64,000 bases of DNA from contig JAHQRK010000013.1 in the NCBI GenBank assembly GCA_019828595.1, forward strand, positions 651,501-715,500, given 5' to 3'. Under the pieces are notes generated by a model, which saw nothing but the letters and a program-made list of their open reading frames with translations, was not told the DNA's origin and did no database searches. The DNA comes from Aphanomyces cochlioides. Lineage: Eukaryota > Oomycota > Saprolegniomycetes > Saprolegniales > Verrucalvaceae. Positions 10,693 through 21,789 of this stretch are shown piece by piece; position 1 is the first letter of the stretch; each line of letters begins with the position of its first letter. The position numbers and the translations under genes are program-made.

Positions 10693-11681
10693 TTCCAAAA
10701 ATGAACTCTGGAAGGCGCGGGAATTCATGAATTTTCATAAAATTATCAATGATTTTTAAAAATATCCCCAAGATTAAAAAGGCGTTTCTTCAAGTTTCTT
10801 TTAGAGGTTTTTAGGATTCTAAAATCTGAAACGAAACTTTGAAACGATCTAGAAAAAACTCACTTCCCAAACGATTGAGAGCCTGATATTTCAGGAGAAC
10901 GTCGTATGAAGGAGCATTTCATGAGGATATTATTCGAGAAACATCAACTTTTTTAAACGTCAAAGTCGGAGTTTTAAGAAGTTTCTATTAACTTCACATT
11001 AAAAAACCCACATTCAAACCATTCCAATCCTTGATCTCATTGTACTCAGCTGTAGGTTGTACTTAAAGCTACAGTATAATAAGTTTCAACGAAAAGAAAT
11101 CGCAATGGCAAAGGTTTTGGTTAGTTTTTCAAGCTCATGTAATTTTAAAAAATATTGAACGATATTTTAAAAACGGTTTGCTATTGCTGATTTCTAGCAT
11201 ATCCCAACTGTAAGAACATGTTCGACAATTCCACAGAACGGACGACATTGGGATGAAGTCCATTATGTTCGAAGTATGCAAATCCCAGCTTTTGATCGAA
11301 TTCAACTAGCCTTGGTGAGTTCGTGCTTTTGTCCGACGGCGAGCCGAGCTGTTCTTGCTGAAGTATGGCAGGACAGGGACACTTGTTTCATTGACGACCG
11401 ATAAAATGGCTGCACTCGATTAAACCACTGCGACACTGCAAAGTGTCCCCAGCAATCCATGACGTCGACTGGTTACGGCAAAGCCCAAAAAGGACACGCT
11501 GAAGCCATTAAATACGCGGCTCATCGAGGAAAAAGCTGCAATGTCCATACGAAAGCTTCACCCTAACTCAGTCGAGACTGCGAACTTGCAGCGTTCGTGA
11601 CTAACAGTAAAGGATAACATGACGGAATCAGTCTTATTGAGATCAATGTTCTGATGTTACTCAAAATATAGTCTACGACAC
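10693..11681. other. Intergenic within the left arm, CRN A upstream region
   Basis: Non-coding DNA between the CRN A start and the protease 3' end; the protease points toward it and the CRN points away. Around 11,300-11,400 it holds, inverted, a diverged version of the block found upstream of the tandem CRN copies (the words ATCGGTCGTCAA, CTTCAGCAAGAA and CACGAACTC in order). Confidence 0.5.
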
Positions 11682-12484
11682 TTAAACAACAATATCGGTC
11701 GAGTTGTTGACATCGACAGCATCGACTTGGAAAGCAGCAGCGCGACTCGTCAAGTATGGCTGGATAAAGTCCTTCACGGCAGAAATACGACCGTACACAC
11801 CAGGTTTGTTCGCTTCCGCACAGCCAAGACCCCAGCTGACGACACCAACCAACGATTCTTGACCGTTGCTTTGAATCGTCAAGGGACCACCAGAGTCACC
11901 TTGGCAAGAGTCCTTGCCCACTTGACCACCCGCACAAATCATCGTGCTGTCCACGTTGTAGCCAGACAACAATTGAGCGCACTTGGTGTTGGTCAACGTG
12001 TTGATCGTCAACTCTTCCAACACACTCGGTTCGTTGCCGCCTTCCGACGTCGCTCCCCAGCCACGCACCACCGTCGGGACGCTACCGGCGACCGTGTCGA
12101 ACGACACCTTGACAGGCGTTTGCTTGGAGTTGCTGTCCAAGATGTAGATGGCAAAGTCGTACGAGTTGGTGTCTGGGTTGTTCTTCGGGTGGACGATTTG
12201 CTTGGTCACCTTGATGGTTTCACCGTATTGGGTGCCACCGTTGTAGTGGGATCCGATCACGGCGTACTTGATGGCGCCGTTGAGTTCGACGGTGCAGTGA
12301 GCGGCCGTCAAGATAACGTTGGGGGCGATCAAGCTGCCACCGCATTCAGTTTCACCGCCAGCAGTCAATCGGAGACTGGCGACGTACAAGTGTTTGCCGA
12401 CGGCAGCTTCTTTCCACCGACGATGTCGATGTGTTGTCCGAGGGCGGAGGCCAAGAGGGTGGTCAATGCAAAGAAGATCTTCAT
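11682..12484 (-). pseudogene. Trypsin-like protease, left-arm copy, frameshift near its start
   Basis: ATG at 12484 opens a signal peptide and reaches IVGG, but a run of three A at 12411-12413 (four in the right arm) shifts the frame directly after IVGG. The correct frame resumes and runs to the stop at 11682, with His (TAAHC), Asp (SYDFAIY), specificity Asp and Ser (GDSGGP) all present and the GWG tryptophan intact. This protease is a different subfamily from copies 1-3 (ending [11 protein letters not shown], mature end HIDIVGG). The lesion is a homopolymer indel, so a sequencing or assembly error is a live alternative. If real, no secreted enzyme is made. Confidence 0.75.
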
Positions 12485-13010
12485 GTGAGCTGGATGCAAA
12501 TTGCAGAATGTAGCGAATTTCAAGTCGGGCGGTCCGACTTGGAAGTTTGGTCCCTGGATGGGTGGACCAAGTTGAAAAAGTTGAGGCGCACCGTCGAATG
12601 TGTGGGGAGAGACTCTTTAGTTGGTGGAAATTCGGACCTTATGAAGGTATTACACTCGGCCTGTTATCAGGTCAAGGATCTGCTGTTTGGCATCAAGTCC
12701 ATCGAAATCCTGTAGACTGCATACAAATCTGAAGTCGACGTGGGTCGACGAGAGAGCATCAGAATGCAGCAGCTTTCTCGTACTAGTGTATGATAGCTGA
12801 AATCAAACTTGCACTTCTATACAAGCAATAAGACATAACGACTTGTGAAGTTCGATTAAAAAATGATCGACTTCGACAAAGTTTGGGTGCGAAAATCAAT
12901 AAAGTCATCTTGTTTGAATGTTGCTTATCATAGGATTAGGTCGAAGTTGAGCAAAGTTGAGTCTATAAAGTTGGCTCTCAGCCTCTGTCTCACTCACCTC
13001 GTTGCAACAA

Positions 13011-14475
13011 ACCTTGGAGCTTTCCGTGAGATCTCGCTCGTTGCTCATCAACGCCATTTCAAACTGCTGCTATGCACACGAAGGTGGATGGCAGGTAGCT
13101 TTGTTATCAGCAGGAGAAATTTCTATCATCTCATTGTATATCGATCGAGTTTGGGTGCGAATTTCAATATCAGGATCACTTTGCTAGAATTAGATTGAAC
13201 ATAGGACAAGATTGACGTTGAGACTTCAGTTAGGTTTACTAGTATCAGCTTTGTTCATCTCACAGATTGTTCAAGAGTGGAGTGGCATTGCATAGTCCTT
13301 ACAAATGTACATGAAGCGAGGTACCATTTCGGCGAAAGAAGGAATCCTATGAGTGCCTTCCTGGGAGTCATTACCCACGACAACACTGAGCTAGCTGATG
13401 TTAGCTATCGTTTAAACTCCCTCAGCGACGACCACAGGTTTTTGTGGATTCTCAATGGAGTGCAGGAGCTCTGAAAAGGATGATAATATGTCGCTTTCTC
13501 CCAGCACAAATGTTTCGTCGTTGGATCGTGACAAGTAAAGTTGAAGGTCTACTGAGACGAGAGCATGGAGTGCCAGACTGTCTGCATATCTTCGTCGTTG
13601 AACGTTTTATTGTCTTGTCCGAGGGTGAGAGCTTCCTTCCGAAGAGCTTGGACGTTCTGGCCATGATTCTCCCACCCAAACATTGAGTCAGATCGGTGCG
13701 AAGACGTGAATCGCATCAAGCACTTTCTAGTCAAACGGATATAGAATATCTTTGTGGTTCATGCTAGATTGCACCAGCTAATTGATATTTAAAGCTTACA
13801 AGCTCATAATCTCCGACATAATCATGATTGCTGCTTTGGAGTCACTCCAAGACTCCGGCGTTCTGACGTCGCCGTCTGTATGACGTTTTGCTTTGACAAT
13901 TGTCGCTGCTGGAAATGAAGCTCCATCAGACCTGATAGCATGCAACGGTATGTGAACCACACAGTATGATATAGCTGCAGATTTTCCATCCACTAAACTC
14001 TTCACGTTTGTATGCTCTGTGGAGGAACGAGAGGACAGACAGGCTACGCATATCAATAGAGTCTGACGATTCACCTGATAACCTACCCAGATCAACAATG
14101 CTCTGGTAGCCAACAAAAGGGAGGGCCATCACCCAAATTACTTCAAGCGACGACCATAACAAAGTTGGACTCAACCTGGAGACAGATCCTTCTCGACTTG
14201 AAATTCGCATCATGATCGTGTTGAATAAGCAGCGTCTGAAAATCTTATTTTCAGTTGGCATTGGAGGGAGTCCATAGCGAGGTATAGCGAAGTTGCTCTT
14301 GTGTCATTCCAACTTTAATTATTACCTGCAAGATCTTGTGAAAAGTGGATTCTAATGCTTGGAGACTGTGGATGAACAACTTTTCATGTTGATGTGAACT
14401 TTTGGACAAGACGTTGACGGCTAAAAGTTCGAATTGAAATACGTTAGATATCATACATCGCCCAGGCCCTACAAC
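13011..14475. other. Unique spacer (loop) of the inverted repeat
   Basis: 1,465 bp of single-copy DNA between the two arms. Only short frames in conflicting phases (up to about 111 codons) with no recognisable domain. No transposon ends seen at the spacer borders. Its presence argues against a simple fold-back assembly artefact. Confidence 0.5.
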
Positions 14476-15001
14476 TTGTTGCAACGAGGTGAGTGAGACA
14501 GAGGCTGAGAGCCAACTTTATAGACTCAACTTTGCTCAACTTCGACCTAATCCTATGATAAGCAACATTCAAACAAGATGACTTTATTGATTTTCGCACC
14601 CAAACTTTGTCGAAGTCGATCATTTTTTAATCGAACTTCACAAGTCGTTATGTCTTATTGCTTGTATAGAAGTGCAAGTTTGATTTCAGCTATCATACAC
14701 TAGTACGAGAAAGCTGCTGCATTCTGATGCTCTCTCGTCGACCCACGTCGACTTCAGATTTGTATGCAGTCTACAGGATTTCGATGGACTTGATGCCAAA
14801 CAGCAGATCCTTGACCTGATAACAGGCCGAGTGTAATACCTTCATAAGGTCCGAATTTCCACCAACTAAAGAGTCTCTCCCCACACATTCGACGGTGCGC
14901 CTCAACTTTTTCAACTTGGTCCACCCATCCAGGGACCAAACTTCCAAGTCGGACCGCCCGACTTGAAATTCGCTACATTCTGCAATTTGCATCCAGCTCA
15001 C

Positions 15002-15805
15002 ATGAAGATCTTCTTTGCATTGACCACCCTCTTGGCCTCCGCCCTCGGACAACACATCGACATCGTCGGTGGAAAAGAAGCTGCCGTCGGCAAACACTTG
15101 TACGTCGCCAGTCTCCGATTGACTGCTGGCGGTGAAACTGAATGCGGTGGCAGCTTGATCGCCCCCAACGTTATCTTGACGGCCGCTCACTGCACCGTCG
15201 AACTCAACGGCGCCATCAAGTACGCCGTGATCGGATCCCACTACAACGGTGGCACCCAATACGGTGAAACCATCAAGGTGACCAAGCAAATCGTCCACCC
15301 GAAGAACAACCCAGACACCAACTCGTACGACTTTGCCATCTACATCTTGGACAGCAACTCCAAGCAAACGCCTGTCAAGGTGTCGTTCGACACGGTCGCC
15401 GGTAGCGTCCCGACGGTGGTGCGTGGCTGAGGAGCGACGTCGGAAGGCGGCAACGAACCGAGTGTGTTGGAAGAGTTGACGATCAACACGTTGACCAACA
15501 CCAAGTGCGCTCAATTGTTGTCTGGCTACAACGTGGACAGCACGATGATTTGTGCGGGTGGTCAAGTGGGCAAGGACTCTTGCCAAGGTGACTCTGGTGG
15601 TCCCTTGACGATTCAAAGCAACGGTCAAGAATCGTTGGTTGGTGTCGTCAGCTGGGGTCTTGGCTGTGCGGAAGCGAACAAACCTGGTGTGTACGGTCGT
15701 ATTTCTGCCGTGAAGGACTTTATCCAGCCATACTTGACGAGTCGCGCTGCTGCTTTCCAAGTCGATGCTGTCGATGTCAACAACTCGACCGATATTGTTG
15801 TTTAA
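15002..15805 (+). pseudogene. Trypsin-like protease, right-arm copy, premature stop
   Basis: ATG at 15002 follows a CATTCTGCAATTTGC initiator/FPR-like motif at 14976-14990. The 267-codon frame has a signal peptide (1-16), IVGG at 21-24, His63, Asp110, then a TGA at 15428-15430 replacing Trp143 of the conserved RGWG motif. Beyond it the frame continues to specificity Asp192, Ser198 in GDSGGP and the stop at 15805. The left-arm copy has TGG here. Truncation before the catalytic serine would give an inactive fragment. It is the same gene as 11682-12484 with a different lesion. Confidence 0.85.
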
Positions 15806-16793
15806 GTGTCGTAGACTATATTTTGAGTAACATCAGAACATTGATCTCAATAAGACTGATTCCGTCATGTTATCCTTTACTGTTAGTCACGAACGCTGCA
15901 AGTTCGCAGTCTCGACTGAGTTAGGGTGAAGCTTTCGTATGGACATTGCAGCTTTTTCCTCGATGAGCCGCGTATTTAATGGCTTCAGCGTGTCCTTTTT
16001 GGGCTTTGCCGTAACCAGTCGACGTCATGGATTGCTGGGGACACTTTGCAGTGTCGCAGTGGTTTAATCGAGTGCAGCCATTTTATCGGTCGTCAATGAA
16101 ACAAGTGTCCCTGTCCTGCCATACTTCAGCAAGAACAGCTCGGCTCGCCGTCGGACAAAAGCACGAACTCACCAAGGCTAGTTGAATTCGATCAAAAGCT
16201 GGGATTTGCATACTTCGAACATAATGGACTTCATCCCAATGTCGTCCGTTCTGTGGAATTGTCGAACATGTTCTTACAGTTGGGATATGCTAGAAATCAG
16301 CAATAGCAAACCGTTTTTAAAATATCGTTCAATATTTTTTAAAATTACATGAGCTTGAAAAACTAACCAAAACCTTTGCCATTGCGATTTCTTTTCGTTG
16401 AAACTTATTATACTGTAGCTTTAAGTACAACCTACAGCTGAGTACAATGAGATCAAGGATTGGAATGGTTTGAATGTGGGTTTTTTAATGTGAAGTTAAT
16501 AGAAACTTCTTAAAACTCCGACTTTGACGTTTAAAAAATTGATGTTTCTCGAATAATATCCTCATGAAATGCTCCTTCATACGACGTTCTCCTGAAATAT
16601 CAGGCTCTCAATCGTTTGGGAAGTGAGTTTTTTCTAGATCGTTTCAAAGTTTCGTTTCAGATTTTAGAATCCTAAAAACCTCTAAAAGAAACTTGAAGAA
16701 ACGCCTTTTTAATCTTGGGGATATTTTTAAAAATCATTGATAATTTTATGAAAATTCATGAATTCCCGCGCCTTCCAGAGTTCATTTTTGGAA
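15806..16793. other. Intergenic within the right arm, CRN B upstream region
   Basis: Mirror of 10,693-11,681. 16,086-16,185 is a diverged copy of the block upstream of CRN copies C-F and G. No coding region. Confidence 0.5.
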
Positions 16794-18129
16794 ATGCTGC
16801 GAGTGAATTGCATCGTCGTGGGCAAAGGCAATCCATTCACCGTCGACGTGGATAGCCAGAAGACAGTCGACGATCTCAAGAATGCAATCATTGAAACCAG
16901 CTCGCAATGTCGCGACGCAACAGATCTGACACTGTATCGAGCTTTCAAGGGCAAAAAGCATTTGAAATTAGACTCTGCACTCATTAAACGGTTGAAAGAC
17001 GGTGAAATACCCGACGAAGTGAAGAAATTACTGGGTGGAAGACATGGATTCAACGACTCCACTTGATGAAGCGTTGAAGCTCCCTCTTGATTCAAACCAC
17101 ATGCACGTTTTGGTTGTCGTTGGCGAGGAAAAACCAACAAAGAAGATGAAGCCGAGCACCGTACCACGAGCGGAATGGTTTCCTTCCGATTTGATTAAAA
17201 TTGACGCTGGGGAAATCGACGAGTATGACTGGTTGGCAATGCTGTACAGTCAGACATATGAGAACATTGAGTTTGATGAAGAAGACGTGCAAATCAAGGA
17301 CATGCACTACTTTGAGATGGAGTTTCCAGTCCTGATGGTCAATCCGGGAGCCACCAAAGTCTTTGTTCGACCGTGCTACGAAGAACTATTCAAACTGTTG
17401 ATGGAAAACATTGACAAGCGTGTTTCAAACGTGGGGATCAAGGGAACGTCTGGCGTTGGCAAGAGTTTCTTCTATGCTTATTGCGTGTTTCGTTTGACGC
17501 TTGAACCGATCGTTGGACGACTTTTGGTGATCAATTGTGTGGATCGCTTTTATGTTTTCGAAGACAATGCTTTTCGTTTTCTCTCATCAGACGACGAGAT
17601 TGAGCTCTATCGATGCGACATGAATGTAATCCGTCTAATTGATGGACAATCGACCAAGTTGTTGAGCTGGAGTGGTGTCTCCATTTTATTTTCATCGCCG
17701 GACTCTCCGGGCTACAAGCGCTTTTTGAGCCATAATTCTGTGGAGTATGTCATGCCGCCTTGGACGTATCAAGAACTGGAGATTTGTTGCCAGATTACCG
17801 ATACAAGCGCCGAAGAAGCAGACGAGCGCTATGACGTATTTGGAGGAAATGCACGACTTGTGTTTTCAAAGACACCGCTCCCAGACATTGATGATATTTT
17901 TGGCAAATTGTCGATGAAGGACATTGTGCGGTTTATGACTTCAGCTGATATTCAAGACGAACGCAAATTTCCCTCCATCTTGCACATGTTTCCGAAACAC
18001 GAACACCAACGACCCTACCGTGGAGTGCACTTGAGTTTTGCCACAAAGATGATTCGTCAGAAAGCATATAAAAGAACGCAAGTCACTTACCACAGCGATT
18101 TAATTAGCCTTTTGTCAAAGTACACGTAA
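16794..18129 (+). pseudogene. Crinkler copy B, one-base frameshift
   Basis: Same gene as intact copy D (444 aa), but with an extra G in the run near 17,035. The span is 1,336 nt instead of 1,335. The frame starting at 16794 covers the header domain and shifts out just before the HVLVVV junction. The second frame continues from there to the normal stop at 18129. A homopolymer indel could also be a sequencing error. It also has one Ala-to-Val change after the beta-strand following the P-loop. Its upstream DNA belongs to the inverted repeat and differs from that of copies C-F. Confidence 0.8.
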
Positions 18130-19496
18130 AACATTGAAATGGCGATCCACTTTTCTAATCTAGCGTCTTCTTGTTCAAACTACTGACTGGACTCGACTCA
18201 ATATGTCGATGTTTCTTCTCATCTTTCCCCAAAATATGGACTGTCACTTAAGGAGAGGGCTACCCAGCAGGACCTAGTCACGTTTTATTCAGTTGTCTGA
18301 TGCCAGGCTTGTTTCAATTTGTTCTTACCACTCTCTAGTATGAAAAATTCTCGACTACCAGCTACATCCAAAGCATATTCATACAAGGCACACTCACCTC
18401 TTGTCCGTCAACACAACTCCGTCTTAGAGATCCACACTTCACCTCTCGGGGTCATTTCAATCCACTGACTTGACAGTCTAATGCAGGTATATTACGCCAT
18501 CATCTCTATTTAGCATTGCCCGTGTCCTGCATGGAATACCATGAAACAAGGTTCAATGGAGAAAGTACAGGAAATAATCAACAATCATTGGACATAACTT
18601 GTTACAACGGAAATTGATTGGTCCGTTGATTGGCCGCAGTCAGCAGGTTATCCAATGGAAATTGATTATTTTCTGCATTGGCCAATCATATTGAGCCCTG
18701 CAGATCAAGTCGTTAGTTGTTGTCTAAATGTACAGTACACAGTAATCATCATCGCCACGCATTGAAAGTGGACTGCGTGTGAAGACAACCAGAGTTGTAG
18801 CATTGCAATGAGTACTGAAGTCGGATGGGGTGTGTAGTATGGAGGATTTTTTCAACGAATATGTCGTGGATATGATAGCCAGCAGAAAAAACCGCTTCCT
18901 GACTCGGGATTTTTCAGATGTTCAGTGCTACTTTGCTCATTGCTTGTAGTCTAGGCCGTGAAGACACATGCAAGACTTACAGTCAATAAATTGACGATTC
19001 AGTTTGGTCCAGAAGATGCTTGACGAACTGTCAAACATGAAAATGTTTGACTTGTTGATGGTGATCGAGAATCAAGATATTCCCCTCAATGCTTGATTTG
19101 TTTCATGGCTATCAACGCCCAAACAACGAGTCCTCGAATTATTTGAGCGCAGCGCTACGGTAATTTTGAACGAACGCAGCGATGTGACCAGGAATAAATC
19201 GGTCGTCAAATATTCCAGATTTCGACAGGTATAAGTTTTGTTCTCAGGGTGCAAGTGCTCTTTCGTGCCGAACTTCAGCAAGAATATCTCAGCTCGGCGT
19301 CACACAAAATCACGAACTCGAACAAAGAAATCGCTGCTATACTGGGTTTGTTGATTGCAGAAATTATGGAGATATGCAAAGGGCACTTCTAACAGTTGCA
19401 GGCGGCTTGAGAATGTACGAGAAAAAGTGCTGCAATCTCCTAACTGTCATTCATTTCTACAGAATTGTGAATTTCAATCAACGTTCGTTTTTAGAA
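18130..19496. other. CRN unit spacer (B to C)
   Basis: Non-coding spacer of the tandem unit. It has a CCAAT/ATTGG-rich stretch at 18,585-18,690 and, near 19,186-19,330, the upstream block shared by CRN copies. It ends with a TCATTCATTTC initiator-like motif about 45 nt before the CRN ATG. The same spacer recurs after copies C, D and E. Confidence 0.6.
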
Positions 19497-19680
19497 ATGC
19501 TGCGAGTGAATTGCATCGTCGTGGGCAAAGGCAATCCATTCACCGTCGACGTGGATAGCCAGAAGACAGTCGACGATCTCAAGAATGCAATCATTGAAAC
19601 CAGCTCGCAATGTCGCGACGCAACAGATCTGACACTGTATCGAGCTTTCAAGGGCAAAAAGCATTTGAAATTAGACTCTG

Positions 19681-19729
19681 TGTTGGGCTCATAACCCAAA
19701 GGTCCTTGGATCGAAACCAAGAAGTGCTA
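19681..19729 (+). pseudogene. 3' fragment of initiator tRNA-Met
   Basis: Anticodon arm with CAT, variable loop, T arm and 3' acceptor strand of the same tRNA as in the full units, but the first 23 nt are missing because the array begins here. It cannot fold into a tRNA. Confidence 0.85.
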
Positions 19730-20172
19730 TCTTTTTCCCACTTTTTTTCTCCCTCCACTTTCCAACTTTTTCCATTCTCCCGCCTGCCATTTTAACGTCC
19801 GACCTGCCATGTTTACACCAATACCACGAGTCGTGGCCACTTCTTTTCATCTTTAAAAACACATCAATTTCATAGACTGCACAAGCTCGCTCGTTGAGTT
19901 TGTGTGCATGCCTCTGTTTGGCTATGAACGGCCAGAGACTTGGCCATGCTTGTGTCTGCTGAAGACTAATGTCAAGCCGAGATGGCTGACGTGGGTAAGG
20001 CAAGAGAATGTTCGCTGTGGTGTTAGATAGCAGGGTTGTGCGGTATGAGAGTGGTGTGTAGGATATGGTTTGTGTGAGCGCGTGGTGTGTGTGAGGGGTG
20101 AAATAGTGTGTCGATGTGTGTGCGTGACGATAAAATTTTGTATTTGTGTTTGACGGGAAAACAGGAGGAAGT

Positions 20173-20244
20173 AGCACTTTGGAGCAGAGGAAGCGTGTTG
20201 GGCTCATAACCCAAAGGTCCTTGGATCGAAACCAAGAAGTGCTA
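20173..20244 (+). tRNA. Initiator tRNA-Met (CAT), array copy 1, D-stem variant
   Basis: 72 nt cloverleaf: acceptor AGCACTT pairs with AAGTGCT (7 bp); anticodon stem TTGGG/CCCAA around loop CTCATAA; T stem CTTGG/CCAAG. Initiator marks: A1:U72 pair, three G:C pairs in the anticodon stem, and T loop ATCGAAA (A54, A60) instead of TTC. A T-run terminator follows. This copy has GAGC instead of GCGC in the D stem, giving an A:G mismatch and a weaker A box. Confidence 0.85.
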
Positions 20245-20687
20245 TCTTTTTCCCACTTTTTTTCTCCCTCCACTTTCCAACTTTTTCCATTCTCCCGCCT
20301 GCCATTTTAACGTCCGACCTGCCATGTTTACACCAATACCACGAGTCGTGGCCACTTCTTTTCATCTTTAAAAACACATCAATTTCATAGACTGCACAAG
20401 CTCGCTCGTTGAGTTTGTGTGCATGCCTCTGTTTGGCTATGAACGGCCAGAGACTTGGCCATGCTTGTGTCTGCTGAAGACTAATGTCAAGCCGAGATGG
20501 CTGACGTGGGTAAGGCAAGAGAATGTTCGCTGTGGTGTTAGATAGCAGGGTTGTGCGGTATGAGAGTGGTGTGTAGGATATGGTTTGTGTGAGCGCGTGG
20601 TGTGTGTGAGGGGTGAAATAGTGTGTCGATGTGTGTGCGTGACGATAAAATTTTGTATTTGTGTTTGACGGGAAAACAGGAGGAAGT

Positions 20688-20759
20688 AGCACTTTGGCGC
20701 AGAGGAAGCGTGTTGGGCTCATAACCCAAAGGTCCTTGGATCGAAACCAAGAAGTGCTA
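20688..20759 (+). tRNA. Initiator tRNA-Met (CAT), array copy 2
   Basis: As copy 1 but with the canonical D stem GCGC/GCGT and A box TGGCGCAGAGG; B box GGATCGAAACC; terminator T run directly downstream. All stems pair, so this copy looks functional. Confidence 0.92.
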
Positions 20760-21201
20760 TCTTTTTCCCACTTTTTTCTCCCTCCACTTTCCAACTTTTT
20801 CCATTCTCCCGCCTGCCATTTTAACGTCCGACCTGCCATGTTTACACCAATACCACGAGTCATGGCCACTTCTTTTCATCTTTAAAAACACATCAATTTC
20901 ATAGACTGCACAAGCTCGCTCGTTGAGTTTGTGTGCATGCCTCTGTTTGGCTATGAACGGCCAGAGACTTGGCCATGCTTGTGTCTGCTGAAGACTAATG
21001 TCAAGCCGAGATGGCTGACGTGGGTAAGGCAAGAGAATGTTCGCTGTGGTGTTAGATAGCAGGGTTGTGCGGTATGAGAGTGGTGTGTAGGATATGGTTT
21101 GTGTGAGCGCGTGGTGTGTGTGAGGGGTGAAATAGTGTGTCGATGTGTGTGCGTGACGATAAAATTTTGTATTTGTGTTTGACGGGAAAACAGGAGGAAG
21201 T

Positions 21202-21273
21202 AGCACTTTGGAGCAGAGGAAGCGTGTTGGGCTCATAACCCAAAGGTCCTTGGATCGAAACCAAGAAGTGCTA
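21202..21273 (+). tRNA. Initiator tRNA-Met (CAT), array copy 3, D-stem variant
   Basis: Identical to copy 1, including the GAGC D-stem variant. Acceptor, anticodon and T stems are perfect. Function is uncertain because of the D-stem mismatch. Confidence 0.85.
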
Positions 21274-21717
21274 TCTTTTTCCCACTTTTTTTCTCCCTCC
21301 ACTTTCCAACTTTTTCCATTCTCCCGCCTGCCATTTTAACGTCCGACCTGCCATGTTTACACCAATACCACGAGTCGTGGCCACTTCTTTTCATCTTTAA
21401 AAACACATCAATTTCATAGACTGCACAAGCTCGCTCGTTGAGTTTGTGTGCATGCCTCTGTTTGGCTATGAACGGCCAGAGACTTGGCCATGCTTGTGTC
21501 TGCTGAAGACTAATGTCAAGCCGAGATGGCTGACGTGGGTAAGGCAAGGAGAATGTTCGCTGTGGTGTTAGATAGCAGGGTTGTGCGGTATGAGAGTGGT
21601 GTGTAGGATATGGTTTGTGTGAGCGCGTGGTGTGTGTGAGGGGTGAAATAGTGTGTCGATGTGTGTGCGTGACGATAAAATTTTGTATTTGTGTTTGACG
21701 GGAAAACAGGAGGAAGT

Positions 21718-21789
21718 AGCACTTTGGCGCAGAGGAAGCGTGTTGGGCTCATAACCCAAAGGTCCTTGGATCGAAACCAAGAAGTGCTA
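21718..21789 (+). tRNA. Initiator tRNA-Met (CAT), array copy 4
   Basis: Identical to copy 2 with canonical D stem and A box. Followed by a T-run terminator and the truncated last unit. Confidence 0.92.

Larger units (their letters stand above)
9681..13010. repeat. Left arm of a 3.33 kb inverted repeat
   Basis: Inverse complement of 14476-17807. Coordinates of matching points sum to 27,486 near the inner edge, 27,487 after a one-base length difference in the protease, and 27,488 after another in the CRN gene. The arms are thus collinear with only two 1-nt indels plus a few substitutions that I could see. The left arm carries CRN A (minus strand, most of it) and a broken protease (minus strand). 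The inner boundary is at 13010, where matching stops abruptly. The outer boundary is at 9681 inside the CRN coding region. Confidence 0.9.
14476..17807. repeat. Right arm of the 3.33 kb inverted repeat
   Basis: Inverse complement of 9681-13010, two bases longer because of an extra A near 15,073-15,076 and an extra G near 17,035. It carries a protease (plus strand) and most of CRN B (plus strand). The outer edge at 17807 lies inside CRN B, after which B continues as a normal member of the tandem array. Confidence 0.9.
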
